Assembly: GCA_020726505.1 (NCBI GenBank)
Contig: JAHLEZ010000029.1
Location: 1 to 64,000, forward strand
Source: Leptodontidium sp. MPI-SDFR-AT-0119
Lineage: Eukaryota > Ascomycota > Leotiomycetes > Helotiales > Leptodontidiaceae
Direction of reading: 5' to 3'
Length of the DNA stretch: 64,000 nucleotides
Positions 36,701 to 46,317 of this stretch are shown here, in pieces (positions within the stretch are counted from its first letter, which is position 1; every line of letters starts with the position of its first letter). The notes below the pieces were generated by a model that saw only the letters and a program-made list of their open reading frames with translations, ran no database searches and had not been told where the DNA came from. A program made the translations under genes and the position numbers.

Positions 36701-37932
36701 GAGCGTACTACATCTTTGATGCTCTCCCGAGTTGCGTCCACATTTGAGAATGGGAAGAACAAGACATTCTTAGTCCGAGATTCGACATGTTCTACGAGCG
36801 ACGAAGCAAGCACGCTCTTCCCGCATCCTGAATTACCGTAGATGAGTAGGAGTCGATTTTGGCCCGCCACAGAAGAGGAGGAGTTGTTCCAAGCATTAAA
36901 TTCGGAATTTTCCAAGATCCATTGGCAAGTTCCAGCAAGTCGTTCGTTCAGTTGTCGATCAAGTACCTCACGGACGTTTGAGGGTCGAAGCCACTCGGAG
37001 CAGCGGATCTGGAGGTCGTGGTGATAGACCCTTTCGGTTTTCTCACGATGTTGCGCAGCTTGTTGTAGCTCGGTAGCGATTGCCATTTCATCCACCGCTC
37101 TTGCATGTCGTCTCAGAGAGTCCATCACGTCGCCAAATTCGGACTCGAAGTCTCTACCAACATGGCGCATGATACGAGCTGCATATGTAAGTAATTACGA
37201 AATTTAGGCACGTATGAAAAAAAGATACTGACCAAATGCATTTCGGTTCAAGTACCGAAGTGTGACGACCGAGAAGTTGATGATGCTAGTGAATAGCCGG
37301 AGGAAAGCTGTCTGGAGAGCAGGGTGCTTGTTGAGCTTTTCATAGATCCGTAGCCTTGGAAGACAGTCCGATATCGTTTCGATCATTCTAAGAATGCGTT
37401 CTAATGCGTCGAAGTGATCTTTCGACAGCTAGAAATGGAGACGTCAGCTCTGTCACAATGTACTGACCAGCGCTCGGCTTGATATCTGATAAATGCCATG
37501 AAGCCCCTGATGTAAAAGAAAGGTTTGTTTACTTTGAGAATGTACTTGATAGGAGCCCAAACCGGACAGGCAATTCCCGAGGAAGTATTCACTGCCACAT
37601 CTATTGCTGGAGCCATATTCTGTAGCCAGAGCGTGTATTTCTGGAAGTTCTCCAAGATACGGGCACATCGTTTGTCTCGCTGCGATCCATGTTTGGCGAG
37701 AAGACCTTGAACTACCGTCGAGATCGGCTCGGTGCTTTCCAAATATTGCTGGAATATTACATTGCCATCACTCAATGATGAAAACGCAGCCTTTGCGGCT
37801 TGGATAGCCTGCTGCTGTAGAGGGTTGGTTCTGGGACGGGTTAGCAACGACCTTCAAAACATGCGGACCCTTGGAAAGGGCTGACCCGGTCTCGGAAACA
37901 GTGTTGCTCGCGCTTGAAGATACTTCTGCCAT
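33793..37932 (-). CDS. NACHT NOD-like receptor (STAND NTPase) with TPR-like C-terminus
   Basis: Four exons: 37932-37886, 37830-37533, 37428-37233 and 37178-33793, giving 1308 residues. Residues 1-180 form an all-helical N-terminal domain with WAPIKYILKLSKDHFDALER, a signature of the fungal NACHT-associated domain now called DUF7708. The NACHT module follows: Walker A GNSGCGKS near residue 295 and Walker B WYLIIDGADE near 388. A winged-helix-like region ends in LLVHTSLKEFVTDLF. The C-terminal 500 residues are helical repeats resembling TPRs (GLQVVQTALEKV, EALAWFENLNN). Known role of the class: ligand-triggered oligomerising ATPases in nonself recognition and programmed cell death in fungi; the ligand here is unknown. 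The first intron has a weak GTCAGC donor but a good GCTAAC branch site, and splicing restores the frame. An intact-looking transposon sits 406 bp upstream. Confidence 0.88.
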
Positions 37933-38338
37933 ATCGCCAGCACGTAGCCTGCTCGTAAGAATTGTTCGTGGTTCTGAGTGGGAGAATAGCGCTGCAAGAG
38001 CTTAATTATGTGCTACAGGCAACACCGGGCCTCAGCCTAGTCTAGAAGTCAGCCTCATGCAGGCAGATTTCGTTCCCGTGCGTATGCTCAGCGTGCTGAG
38101 CAAGTATTGGTTGATATCGACGCCTCTCGACAGGGCAATGCAACCCGCGAACACGAGTCTCAAAAGCAAGTTTCAGGCCGACAATTGATCATTGGTGCTC
38201 AAGAATCAATTGAAGACCCTAAAATCTTACCCACGAGCGCCAGGGTTAATCCTACCCAGACCTTGACTAGATGCGAACAGATTCGGCTTAATACCCACGA
38301 TTGAAGGCCGTTTCCGCCATGTGAAATTGAAAGCTGTA
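37933..38338. promoter_or_regulatory. Upstream region of the NLR, cut off by a transposon
   Basis: 406 bp between the NLR start codon and the left end of the Tc1 element. Any NLR promoter must lie here or read out of the element. No specific site identified. Confidence 0.45.
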
Positions 38339-38365
38339 CAGTCTGTGGCCACAAGTCTACGCGGG
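38339..38365 (+). repeat. Left terminal inverted repeat of the Tc1 element
   Basis: 27 bp beginning CAGTCTGTGGCC and ending TACGCGGG. It matches the reverse complement of 39671-39697 except at two positions near the outer end, and is preceded by TA. Confidence 0.93.
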
Positions 38366-38495
38366 GCTAAATTAAGCGAAATTCCCTATTATTTTGTACT
38401 TATTACACTTCCTTATAACTCTACTAAATGAAATAGTAATCACCTGAAAATAAGTTTAAAAGACTCGTGACAAGGTAAGGTATCTTTCTATCTAC

Positions 38496-39620
38496 TTAGT
38501 ATTTCGTGTACCACCCATTTGCAGCTTTGACAGCATCGACCCTCTTCTGCATCCCCTCGGCTAGCTTATTTAAGAGCTCTCCTTCCAAAGCCTCCCACGC
38601 CTCTTGTGCACACTCAATTAGGAAATCTATAGTAGAGTTACTATTGCCCATTGCCTTAAGTTCAGGATGTGCTCTATCGATTTCAGCCTTGAGCATTTTC
38701 CAAAGGTTTTCGATAGGGTTTAAGTCCGGTGAATATGGGGGCCAATCCATCACATCTATCCCGTTCTCTATAAACCAGTCCCGAACCATATGAGCCTTGT
38801 GAATAGGGGCATTATCTTGCATAAAGATAGAATCGTGTTCGAGGATCGTGGGAAGGTATTCGTCCAGTACTTCAATGTAGACTTTAGCTGTAACGCCCCC
38901 TCTTTTCGCATTCTGGTCTCCCTTCATCACCACTAAATCTGTGCGACACCCAAAGCCAAAACACGCCCAGAACATTTGTGTTCGCCCTTTCGGTGGTTTC
39001 GTTTGAATCGCCCAAAGTTCTAAGGCCTGGCCTTTATAGATTATTAGTAAATGACTTCTTAAGTGAGGATATAAAGAGAGGGGTAAGTTACCCCGCGTAC
39101 GATATACCCACTCGATGGCGCCCCCCTTCCCACGCTCAATTGAGCACTCATCTGACCACCGTACGCGTTTCCAGAACTCAATTGGCTTCCCATCGTACTT
39201 TTCTGCCCATATGCGGCGTTGTCGAGCATGATCTTCGGTCAAAAAAGGCCGTACCTTACACCTCCACTTCTGTATGCCCGATTTCTTGAGGTATCGATAA
39301 ACAGTCTTCTTAGAGGAGTGAGGCACTGTCGTTTTGAAAAGCTGTTGGGCAGTAATCTTTGGATTTACCACAATAGCTCGTCGTATTGCGCGGTGATCGG
39401 AGGGAGTAAGTACTGAGGGTGCACCTTTGCGTGGCGCAGAGATACAAGAAACCTGGTGAGGCGCGTTTTTGACGATTGCTCGGCAGGTCGTATCTCCAAG
39501 GTTTTCCATGCGCGCAATCGTTGGAAACGGAATACCATGTTCACGAGCAGATACTACTCGTGATCTTTGATTAGGGGAAACCTCCCCTAAAGGTTTGCGT
39601 GGAGCTCCAGGAGCCTTCAT
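38496..39620 (-). CDS. Tc1-type DDE transposase
   Basis: From the first ATG at 39620 (MKAPGAPRKPLGEV) to the stop at 38496. An in-frame 60-bp intron (39091-39032, GTAACT...TAAAG) probably splits the gene: removing it joins WVYRTRG to QALELWAIQ, giving 354 residues, and it carries a poorly conserved stretch if read. An N-terminal helix-turn-helix binds DNA. The catalytic triad is visible as D in RWSDECS, D in MQDNAPIHKAH and E in SPDLNPIENLW, with 34 residues between the last two: DD34E, the Tc1 signature. Function: cut-and-paste transposition at TA sites. The frame is open upstream of the ATG into the inverted repeat, but no other ATG is available. No stop or frameshift is seen, so the enzyme may be functional. 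Confidence 0.92.
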   Translation of the reverse strand: MKAPGAPRKPLGEVSPNQRSRVVSAREHGIPFPTIARMENLGDTTCRAIVKNAPHQVSCISAPRKGAPSVLTPSDHRAIRRAIVVNPKITAQQLFKTTVPHSSKKTVYRYLKKSGIQKWRCKVRPFLTEDHARQRRIWAEKYDGKPIEFWKRVRWSDECSIERGKGGAIEWVYRTRGNLPLSLYPHLRSHLLIIYKGQALELWAIQTKPPKGRTQMFWACFGFGCRTDLVVMKGDQNAKRGGVTAKVYIEVLDEYLPTILEHDSIFMQDNAPIHKAHMVRDWFIENGIDVMDWPPYSPDLNPIENLWKMLKAEIDRAHPELKAMGNSNSTIDFLIECAQEAWEALEGELLNKLAEGMQKRVDAVKAANGWYTKY

Positions 39621-39670
39621 TTGTTGTAGTTGGTAAGTCGCGCTCGTGTAAAAACGCGCTTTTAAGGTTT

Positions 39671-39697
39671 CCCGCGTAGACTTGTGGCCACCCACTG
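39671..39697 (-). repeat. Right terminal inverted repeat of the Tc1 element
   Basis: Reverse complement of the left repeat with two mismatches; followed by TA. Confidence 0.93.
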
Positions 39698-40288
39698 TAT
39701 TATCATAGATCGAAACCTCACCGGATGCTCAAAAACAGTCGCGCGTATCAAGCCAATATTGGCAATGACTCTCTGCTCATGATCTCAAAAAGTACGAAGA
39801 CGAGGGGAGTATCCACTATTCAGCATGTAGGAGTTCTCATTCTACTTCGCGAGCGAAAGCGAAGGCGAGAGAACACTACAAGCCTTCTATACCATTCACC
39901 AAGATCACTTGGTATCAAGCCTGACTAGCGAGTAAGAAATGCAAGAACTTGCGATTACTACGTCCCTGTACAAGAAGCCTTGTCGTCCCAATCTCTGGTC
40001 CTTTGACTAAAGCGCCCTCAAATATTCCGGTAACGGAAATACAACCTGGATCAATGAGTAGAAACGTAAATACAAAATTTCTATCAAACAACTTGCTCTT
40101 CAGCATGGGAGATGAGATAACGATTGGCATGGTTCCACACCAGAGCCTTGCCTTGGAATTCGACACAAGAAGGAAAACCAAGGAAATGGAATGCATTGGA
40201 TAGCAAGAAGTTGCATTGAATAGACACAAAGTCCAAGAATACCCAATCTATCCTCTGTCATACTAAGAGCAGCATAAAGAAGTTTGGT
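39698..40288. other. Intergenic region right of the Tc1 element
   Basis: About 590 bp including the 3' flank of the disordered-protein gene. A minus frame (40229-39915) and its plus-strand mirror have no recognisable domain; a gene relic cannot be excluded. Confidence 0.4.
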
Positions 40289-43200
40289 TCAAACACCCTC
40301 ACTAATACTCCTTTCCCTCCAGCCCATTTTCGCAGCTCGTTCCCTGACACCTTCACTTCCCTTACACTCCCTTCCCTTACACTCCCTTCTCTTAAGCATA
40401 CTCGTGGTCAATTCTTCTCTCTCTTTCTTGACACCTTGGTCGTACGCCATATACTCATCTTCCCCACAACTCTTTTGCGAACCGCTCTTCTCGGTGCACG
40501 GAGATCTCAACCTAACATCCTGATCTCCAACCATGTATTCCACTTCCACAAAATCTTCGACTACACATCTTGTTTTCTGATCTTGCTCGGCCACTCTCTT
40601 CTTTCTGGCTGCCTCCCAAGCGCCAATTTTGTTTCTCCTCTGCTTGGCTGCTCTCCTAGCTACACCAGCAAGTGAGTTTACCCCGAGACCATCAAATGCA
40701 CTGAGCTTTGATAGAAATTTCCGTGCACTAGACCCAGTGATCTCTTCTATCCACTTGTCGACATCTTCATCACATGCCGCAGCTGTTGCTACATGTAAGC
40801 CTTTGAATACTTGCTTGTCGTTGACCTCGTCGGATTTCAGGGAACAACTATCATTCGAGACTGTCGATGCGAACATTGGGACAGGGGCGGCATCAACTGC
40901 AGGGATCTTTGGCATCTGTGGGCGCGACTTGGGGCGCGAGACCGTGGAGTAGCAGTGAACATGCATCGGAGGATCTGATTTGACAGGCTTCAGCTTCAGT
41001 CTTGGGAGAGAAGGCCGCTTCATAGGATCTGCCATTGGCTCTTGTCTTGTATACTCCTCAATTGCCAGTTCGGCCTTGCTTTGTGTTTGCTTCCTCTCCG
41101 GTGAGTGATAGCTCTTTGGAGTATCCACTGAACCAGGCTCAGCCTTACTTTGTGTTCGCTTGGTTTCCGGCGTACGGTAGGTTTTGGGAGAATCAACCAA
41201 AACAGCCTCGAGTTTTAGAGGGCTGGAAGACTCTGCTGGATATTCAAATGGCCCTAGTAGGAATAATCGGTCGAGTAGATCTTCGAGAGGAGAAATACTG
41301 AACCTCAACAGGCACTCGAACCTCAATCGGGGAGCTAACTTGAAGTGGCGAGATTGCGATAGAAGAATTTCTTGAAGGGAAGCATTGCTGACATTGAGTA
41401 GATGATCTTGCAGTACAAGCATGGGCAGGCGGTTGTAACTCTGGCTCTGGTGCTATTGCTGGTTCAGGTTCGGGTTCACGATTAAGAGGACCGGCGCATT
41501 GCGTACACAATGGTGGCGGAGAGAAACGACGGGGTGACGCAAGCGATCTGGGTTCAGAGCGAGCAAATGCTGTCTCATTTGGCTCAGTGCCATTTGGGAC
41601 CCAGTCTGATTTGCCCTCGTCCACACTTTTGTTTGGACTCTTCAAAGTCTGAGGTAGCTGGTAAGGGCCGATGCGCCGGCTGGGACTTGTAGTAATGGGA
41701 AAAGTTCTCGTCCGCTCCCCTGGAACTGCATCTGACTGAAAGGAGGGCTGCCTTTGGGCACCTGTGGAGTCAAGCGCATCTTGGGGCTCCGCCTCCATAT
41801 CAGTGGCCTGAATTTCTTGGTCGACTCCCTTCCACATGACTTTCGACGGCTGAGATGATCTCTGCTGTGGATCTGAAGGAAGCGGCCCCATAGCAGGCTG
41901 GACACAATCTCCTTTGCAGTTGTTCGTCCTTAAAGGAAATGTCTTGCTGCGACTGCTCGGAACAGGAGCACGATCTATCTCAGGATCGTTTCCAATTTGA
42001 TCATCATGCACAGTATCCTGACGAGATGCCACAGGACTGAGCTCCAAAGTCTGTGTTCCCATGTCTACGTAGGAAGATTGTGGGCGAATTGGCTTCGATT
42101 CTTCAGTAGGACCACTGCGAATAGGACTAGTCTGCGTTGCTATCTCCGTAACTACTTTGCTCATGTAGTTGTTAGCAGTTGACTTTCTGGTGCTGTATCT
42201 CAAATCTTCCCAATTTGCTTCCGTAGACTTTTTGGACATGCCAGGACGAGCTGCAAAGAGTCAGTTAACCCCCTAGATGATCTTGAGAAAGAGTACTCAC
42301 GATCTACTTTCGGTTGACTCTCCCTCCTCGTCTCTGTAGGCTCTACAACATCAAAGGTCGCAACCCAGCCACCAAGTGGAGTTGATGGTCGATGCTGCTC
42401 AAGCTTCACAGAAGTGGCACTCAATTTCTTTGTGGGGGAAGCATCAGGTGAGGTGTCAGGTCTACGGAGCCATGGAAGGGACTTCTTTGTAGAGGTCTGG
42501 GGTGGGGCTGACGCCTCTCTTGCAGGCCTTGGTGGAGATGCATACATCTCATGTGGTGGAGTAAACCCAATGATCGTATGTTCCGTGGAAGCTGAGGATA
42601 TTCTTCTTTCTACCATCGGTGGCCGTCCATAGGTCTTCTCATGAGGTGGAGTCCACCCGAGAACAGTGGTGCCAGTGGATCCAGAGGCATACGAGGGAAG
42701 TTTTCCTTTCTGAGCCGGTTTCTGAGTATCGTTACCCTTCTTCATTGGCGACAATCGACCCTTTTTATAATTATCGTCCTTTGGAGGCGTTGGGGGAGGT
42801 GTCAAACCTTTCTGCAATTTTGCCATCCCTTTTTGCTCTGCTGAGGTAACAGCCAGTCCAGCAGATTGAAACTCAGATCGATAAGGTTTCAGCTCTTGAA
42901 TAGTGTAAGCAGATATACTTGTTGAGGAAATCGAAGAAATAAGTGACTGTGACGGGTGATCTTTTGCTGCTTGTAAGTAGAGCTCGATGCCTTTGGTAAA
43001 ACGGGCAAGGAATTTTCTTTGGCTTGGAGAGCGAGAATCGGTTTCCGACACAAGACTCTGAACGATGGACTTTAAAGAAGCGGCAGATTTACCCCGTGCC
43101 TTGGATCGTTGACTGTAGTCTCTCAGCGCTTCCCAAAACTCCGGAGAGCCCAGACCTGTATCTTTCCGTGTTGGGGAAACCTGAGTGGTAGACTTGCGAA

Positions 43201-43948
43201 AAGGGTTAGGTTCAAATTGAGGTCGTGTGGAGGCTCTTCGACGTTGACTTGCAATAGGGCTCAATGGATCGATTCTCGTATCGTATATCCGACTACCTTC
43301 AGTAGGGCGATGACTTGGTATGCGATTGCTAGCCGCTTGAAGAGGTCCTGATCGTTGAGCAGAATACAATCGATCTGGATTGAAAGTAGACTTTTCTTGC
43401 TTTGAAGGATGATCTGCAGTCCAGTAAACGGGTACTCTAGCAATATGTCTCAGCGAATAAGCGTTTTCGGACTTCTTTTTGGGCGCGTTGAGTCGTCTGG
43501 CAACAGAACTTGCCGCACCGTCCGTCGAAGGAATGACAGAGTCGTCTTGAAATTCTGGTCGTAGGGTTGCTCCTGATCTCGACCTCCGATTTAGAGTCCG
43601 ATGGACTGACCCAATCTCTTCAGTGGTAACTTTGCTTGCAAGTTCTGCCCCTGGCGTGTCCCATCCAAACACTTGTATGTTATGTCTTGCGCGAAGAGAA
43701 GCTCGTCTGCGAGCCCGCGCAACCGATGAAGGTGCACGAGAGCCGCGTACTCGCCGGCGTCGAAATTGTATGCCGAACGGTCGTTTCTTATTATTCTTCT
43801 CGCCCTTGATCTGCGAATGGTTTCTTGACCTCTGCCTAGAGGTGGAAGGGCTTCGACTATGGACGGAATTGCGACGGGCTGAGACGACTCGAATTCGTGG
43901 TAAACGATGATGAGGATAGCCCTTCCAATGAATATTGAAATTGGGCAT
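40289..43948 (-). CDS. Large disordered basic/proline-serine-rich protein, unknown function
   Basis: Three exons: 43948-42301, 42250-about 41299 and about 41222-40289, about 1177 residues. The first intron is secure (GTGAGT...TTGCAG, frame joins KVD to PRPGMSKKS). The second (GTATTT donor, CCAG acceptor) is my best reading and its ends may be off. The N-terminal 150 residues are strongly Arg/Ser-rich (QFRRRRVRGSRAPSSVARAR). The middle holds two related motifs, VLGWTPPHEKTYGRPP and IIGFTPPHEMYASPP. Near 41.1-41.2 kb two degenerate copies of a PKTYRTPETKRTQSKAE unit occur. No catalytic domain or membrane segment is visible. The arginine-rich head could bind nucleic acid or act as a nuclear signal, but that is speculation. 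Convergent with nothing; next to the Tc1 element. Confidence 0.65.
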
Positions 43949-44105
43949 CGTATGGGTTACGAAGAGAGTCTGTAAGGATGCATCTTAGGTAGGGCAATGA
44001 GAAAGAGTCGATTGTTCGAGTTGAAGGCCCGGACTAGATGAAGCTCTCGACCATGCCATCGTCCCTTCCCTTCCACCCAGCAGCACTTGCCCCTTCCCGG
44101 AGACC

Positions 44106-44466
44106 TCATCTGATATCTTTGATTCCTGGAGACGAGTACATATCAATCTGTCTTTGTCCTTTCCGCATCAGATATTCTATGGCGCTGAAATCCTTCTTGT
44201 CCAAAGCAATGGCTTTCTCGAATTCGGTCCTACATCCCGCCACGATATCAGCTGAAATTCCATAATATTCAAAGCCATCTACCAGACGAGGGCAAAAATA
44301 AATAGCTCACCTGGCATACTTCTCGAAATGTAGTCTTGCCTATTCAATGTCAGAAAATTTATCCGTAACTCAATTGAAGCCCACCAACCTCGCCTTTCGT
44401 CCTACTGACCCGCAGACACTTCCTATACAATGACAAAACATCTCTCTGCAATCCAGAATGCTTCAT
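44106..44466 (-). CDS. SDH6: Succinate dehydrogenase assembly factor 1 (LYR protein, SDHAF1/Sdh6)
   Basis: Three short exons found by reading splice sites: 44466-44389, 44339-44311 and 44229-44106, giving 76 residues. The N-terminus MKHSGLQRDVLSLYRKCLR carries the LYR tripeptide of the LYRM family. The C-terminus KKDFSAIEYLMRKGQRQIDM followed by YSSPGIKDIR is the conserved SDHAF1 end. Family role: in the mitochondrial matrix, SDHAF1 helps deliver iron-sulphur clusters to the Sdh2 subunit of complex II by recruiting the Isu/HSC20 machinery through the LYR motif. Frames join exactly (phases 0 and 2). The second intron is 81 bp with a GTGAGC donor. Exon 2 has only 29 nt, so the gene is easily missed by ORF scanning. 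Divergent from the FAH-family gene 322 bp away. Confidence 0.88.
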
Positions 44467-44788
44467 TGCGACTTGGCGGTGGTGTTGACAGCTGCAGAGG
44501 AGAGGAAATATAGGGTGAGGATTGGTGGACTTTTGATGACGGCTCCATTCCGAAAAAGTGGCAGGGATGGAGCTCCCCTGACATTGATTGGCATGGGCAT
44601 TGGCGAAACGTGGGGTCGCTTCCGACGATGGCAATTGGGACATCCGCCTCCGTTTCCTCCTTTCCCTGTAAACAATATATAAATACTGTGCGAACAAGAC
44701 TTTTTTTCTTTTCTTTTTCTTGGATTCTTGTCTCGTTAGCCAACTCCAGAAAACTCAAAGTGGCCCAGACATAAATCGAACACAAACA
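44467..44788. promoter_or_regulatory. Short divergent promoter region SDHAF1-like / FAH-family
   Basis: 322 bp between two divergent start codons. A TATATAAATA stretch at about 44676-44685 and a T-rich tract at 44700-44720 are candidate core elements for the plus-strand gene. Confidence 0.5.
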
Positions 44789-45774
44789 ATGGCAACCTTC
44801 TCTGTAAGTTTCCAGGTCCGGGTAAACCCCCACTTTAAGAACAATGCTCATATCACATCTAGAGACTCGTTCGATTCCTCGCAAATGATGGCAGGACATA
44901 TTATGGCGATGCTATCCTTCCGAAGGGAGTCACAGACATATCCAAAGCAACCCAAGCCAAGGTCATCCGCGGACATATATTCGGCAAGCACGATGTCACA
45001 GATCAAATTGCCGACATCCGACTCTTGCTTGCGCCTCTAGCTCTGGAGGATGTAAAGACTGTGAGATGTCTGGGATTAAATTATGAACAGCATGCAAAAG
45101 AGGTATGTCGTTATCATTGTTCATCTCGATACGAGGAGGGAGGCTGACATGTGCCCAAGTCCAACATGCCAATCCCCAAATATCCCGTGCTTTTCTACAA
45201 ACCCGTCACTTCCCTGACAGGACCTACGGATCCAATTCCCATCCATGCTCTCGCCCAACAGTTTACAGGGCTAGACTACGAGTGTGAGCTTGTCGCTGTC
45301 ATTGGAAAGCCTTGCTCAGATGTTCCTGAATCATCGGCGTTGGACTACGTCCTCGGCTACAGTGTTGGAAACGACGTCTCGCATCGAGATTGGCAACTCA
45401 AGCACGGCGGTGGTCAATGGGGACTTGGAAAAGGATTTGACGGCTGGGCACCCTACGGGCCTGGAATCGTCTCTCCAAAACTCATTCCCGATCCCCAAAA
45501 TTTGAGGATCTCGACGAAGCTCAATGGCAGGACAGTGCAGGAGAGTAGTACCGGAGATATGATCTTTGGAATTGCAAAGACCATTGCATTCTTGAGTCAA
45601 GGGACAACACTCTTGCCTGGTGATGTGATATTCACGGGAACACCGCAAGGAGTGGGAATGGGCCGCAAACCACAACTGTGGTTGAAAGACGGTGATATTG
45701 TTGAAGTTGGTTTGGAGGGTGTGGGAACATGCGTGAATAAGGTGGAGTTTACAAAGGAGAAGTCAAAGCTGTAG
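44789..45774 (+). CDS. Fumarylacetoacetate hydrolase family protein (FAHD-like)
   Basis: Three exons, 44789-44803 (MATFS), 44863-45102 and 45160-45774; 289 residues. The C-terminal catalytic domain shows the family's divalent-metal site: Glu126 and Glu128 in LDYECELVAV and Asp157 in VGNDVSHRD. It also has GKGFDGWAPYGP and the FTGTPQGVGMG loop. The short N-terminal region (RLVRFLANDGRTYYGDA) is typical of the FAHD1/2 and fungal isomerase/decarboxylase branch rather than true FAH, which is about 420 residues. Likely reaction: hydrolysis, decarboxylation or tautomerisation of a 2,4-dioxo acid such as acylpyruvate or oxaloacetate; the exact substrate cannot be read. No obvious targeting signal, though the partner gene is mitochondrial. 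Confidence 0.9.
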
Positions 45775-46317
45775 ATCTCACCTGGGACTTTATATATCAC
45801 CATGACTAAGTTTCGCTTCTTCTTGCGACTAACAGTTTCTTGTTTACAAACATCAAGGTTGGTAGGATAGCTCGCTTATCTCAATCCCTTCTATCTCCAG
45901 CTGCGACGACACTGAAAACCCGATCTGTTAACGTCTCCCAAGAGCAGGCTACTCATAGTATCAAACAATGTGACTTAGCTAGTATTTGAACCTTTTTCTA
46001 CTTCTCAGTCGCCTTTTTGGGTATCGACCAGTGAGCTGGCAACTGAGACAAAACAAATATCTCGTTCCCCCGTTTCCCTCTTCGCTTTGTGTTGAAACTT
46101 TTTAAGCTTGATGGCATCATGGAGGAGCCCTAGCAGATTACACCGGCGGTTGAAATATCCAGATGGCAAGTTGCTGCAGGCCCCGCAGGAGGCGTTCCTG
46201 TCTGGTATGGGCCGATGGCAGCCCCGTGTCTTCCCAGCCTCACTCGACATCAGGCTCGTCACTTCCAACTCCCTCGCAACATCATTATCTCTCAAAGGCG
46301 CAAATAATCGTGTCAAT
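45775..46317. other. Intergenic region before the ankyrin gene
   Basis: About 540 bp. The frame of the next gene is open upstream to 46108, but the conserved N-terminus starts at 46318. No other feature seen. Confidence 0.4.

Larger units (their letters stand above)
38339..39697 (-). mobile_element. Tc1-family (DD34E) DNA transposon, apparently complete
   Basis: 1359 bp bounded by near-perfect 27-bp terminal inverted repeats (38339-38365 and 39671-39697, two mismatches) and flanked on both sides by TA (38337-38338 and 39698-39699). TA is the target duplication of Tc1/mariner elements. It encodes one transposase on the minus strand. Intact ends and an open transposase suggest a recent insertion. 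It lies between the NLR and a disordered-protein gene. Confidence 0.93.

Noticed and set aside
39915..40229. 104-codon minus frame next to the transposon
   Set aside because: A plus-strand frame mirrors it, and no domain is visible. Kept only as a possible relic.
46108..46317. Upstream extension of the ankyrin protein
   Set aside because: The 70 extra residues are basic and unlike the family; the conserved domain begins at the ATG at 46318.
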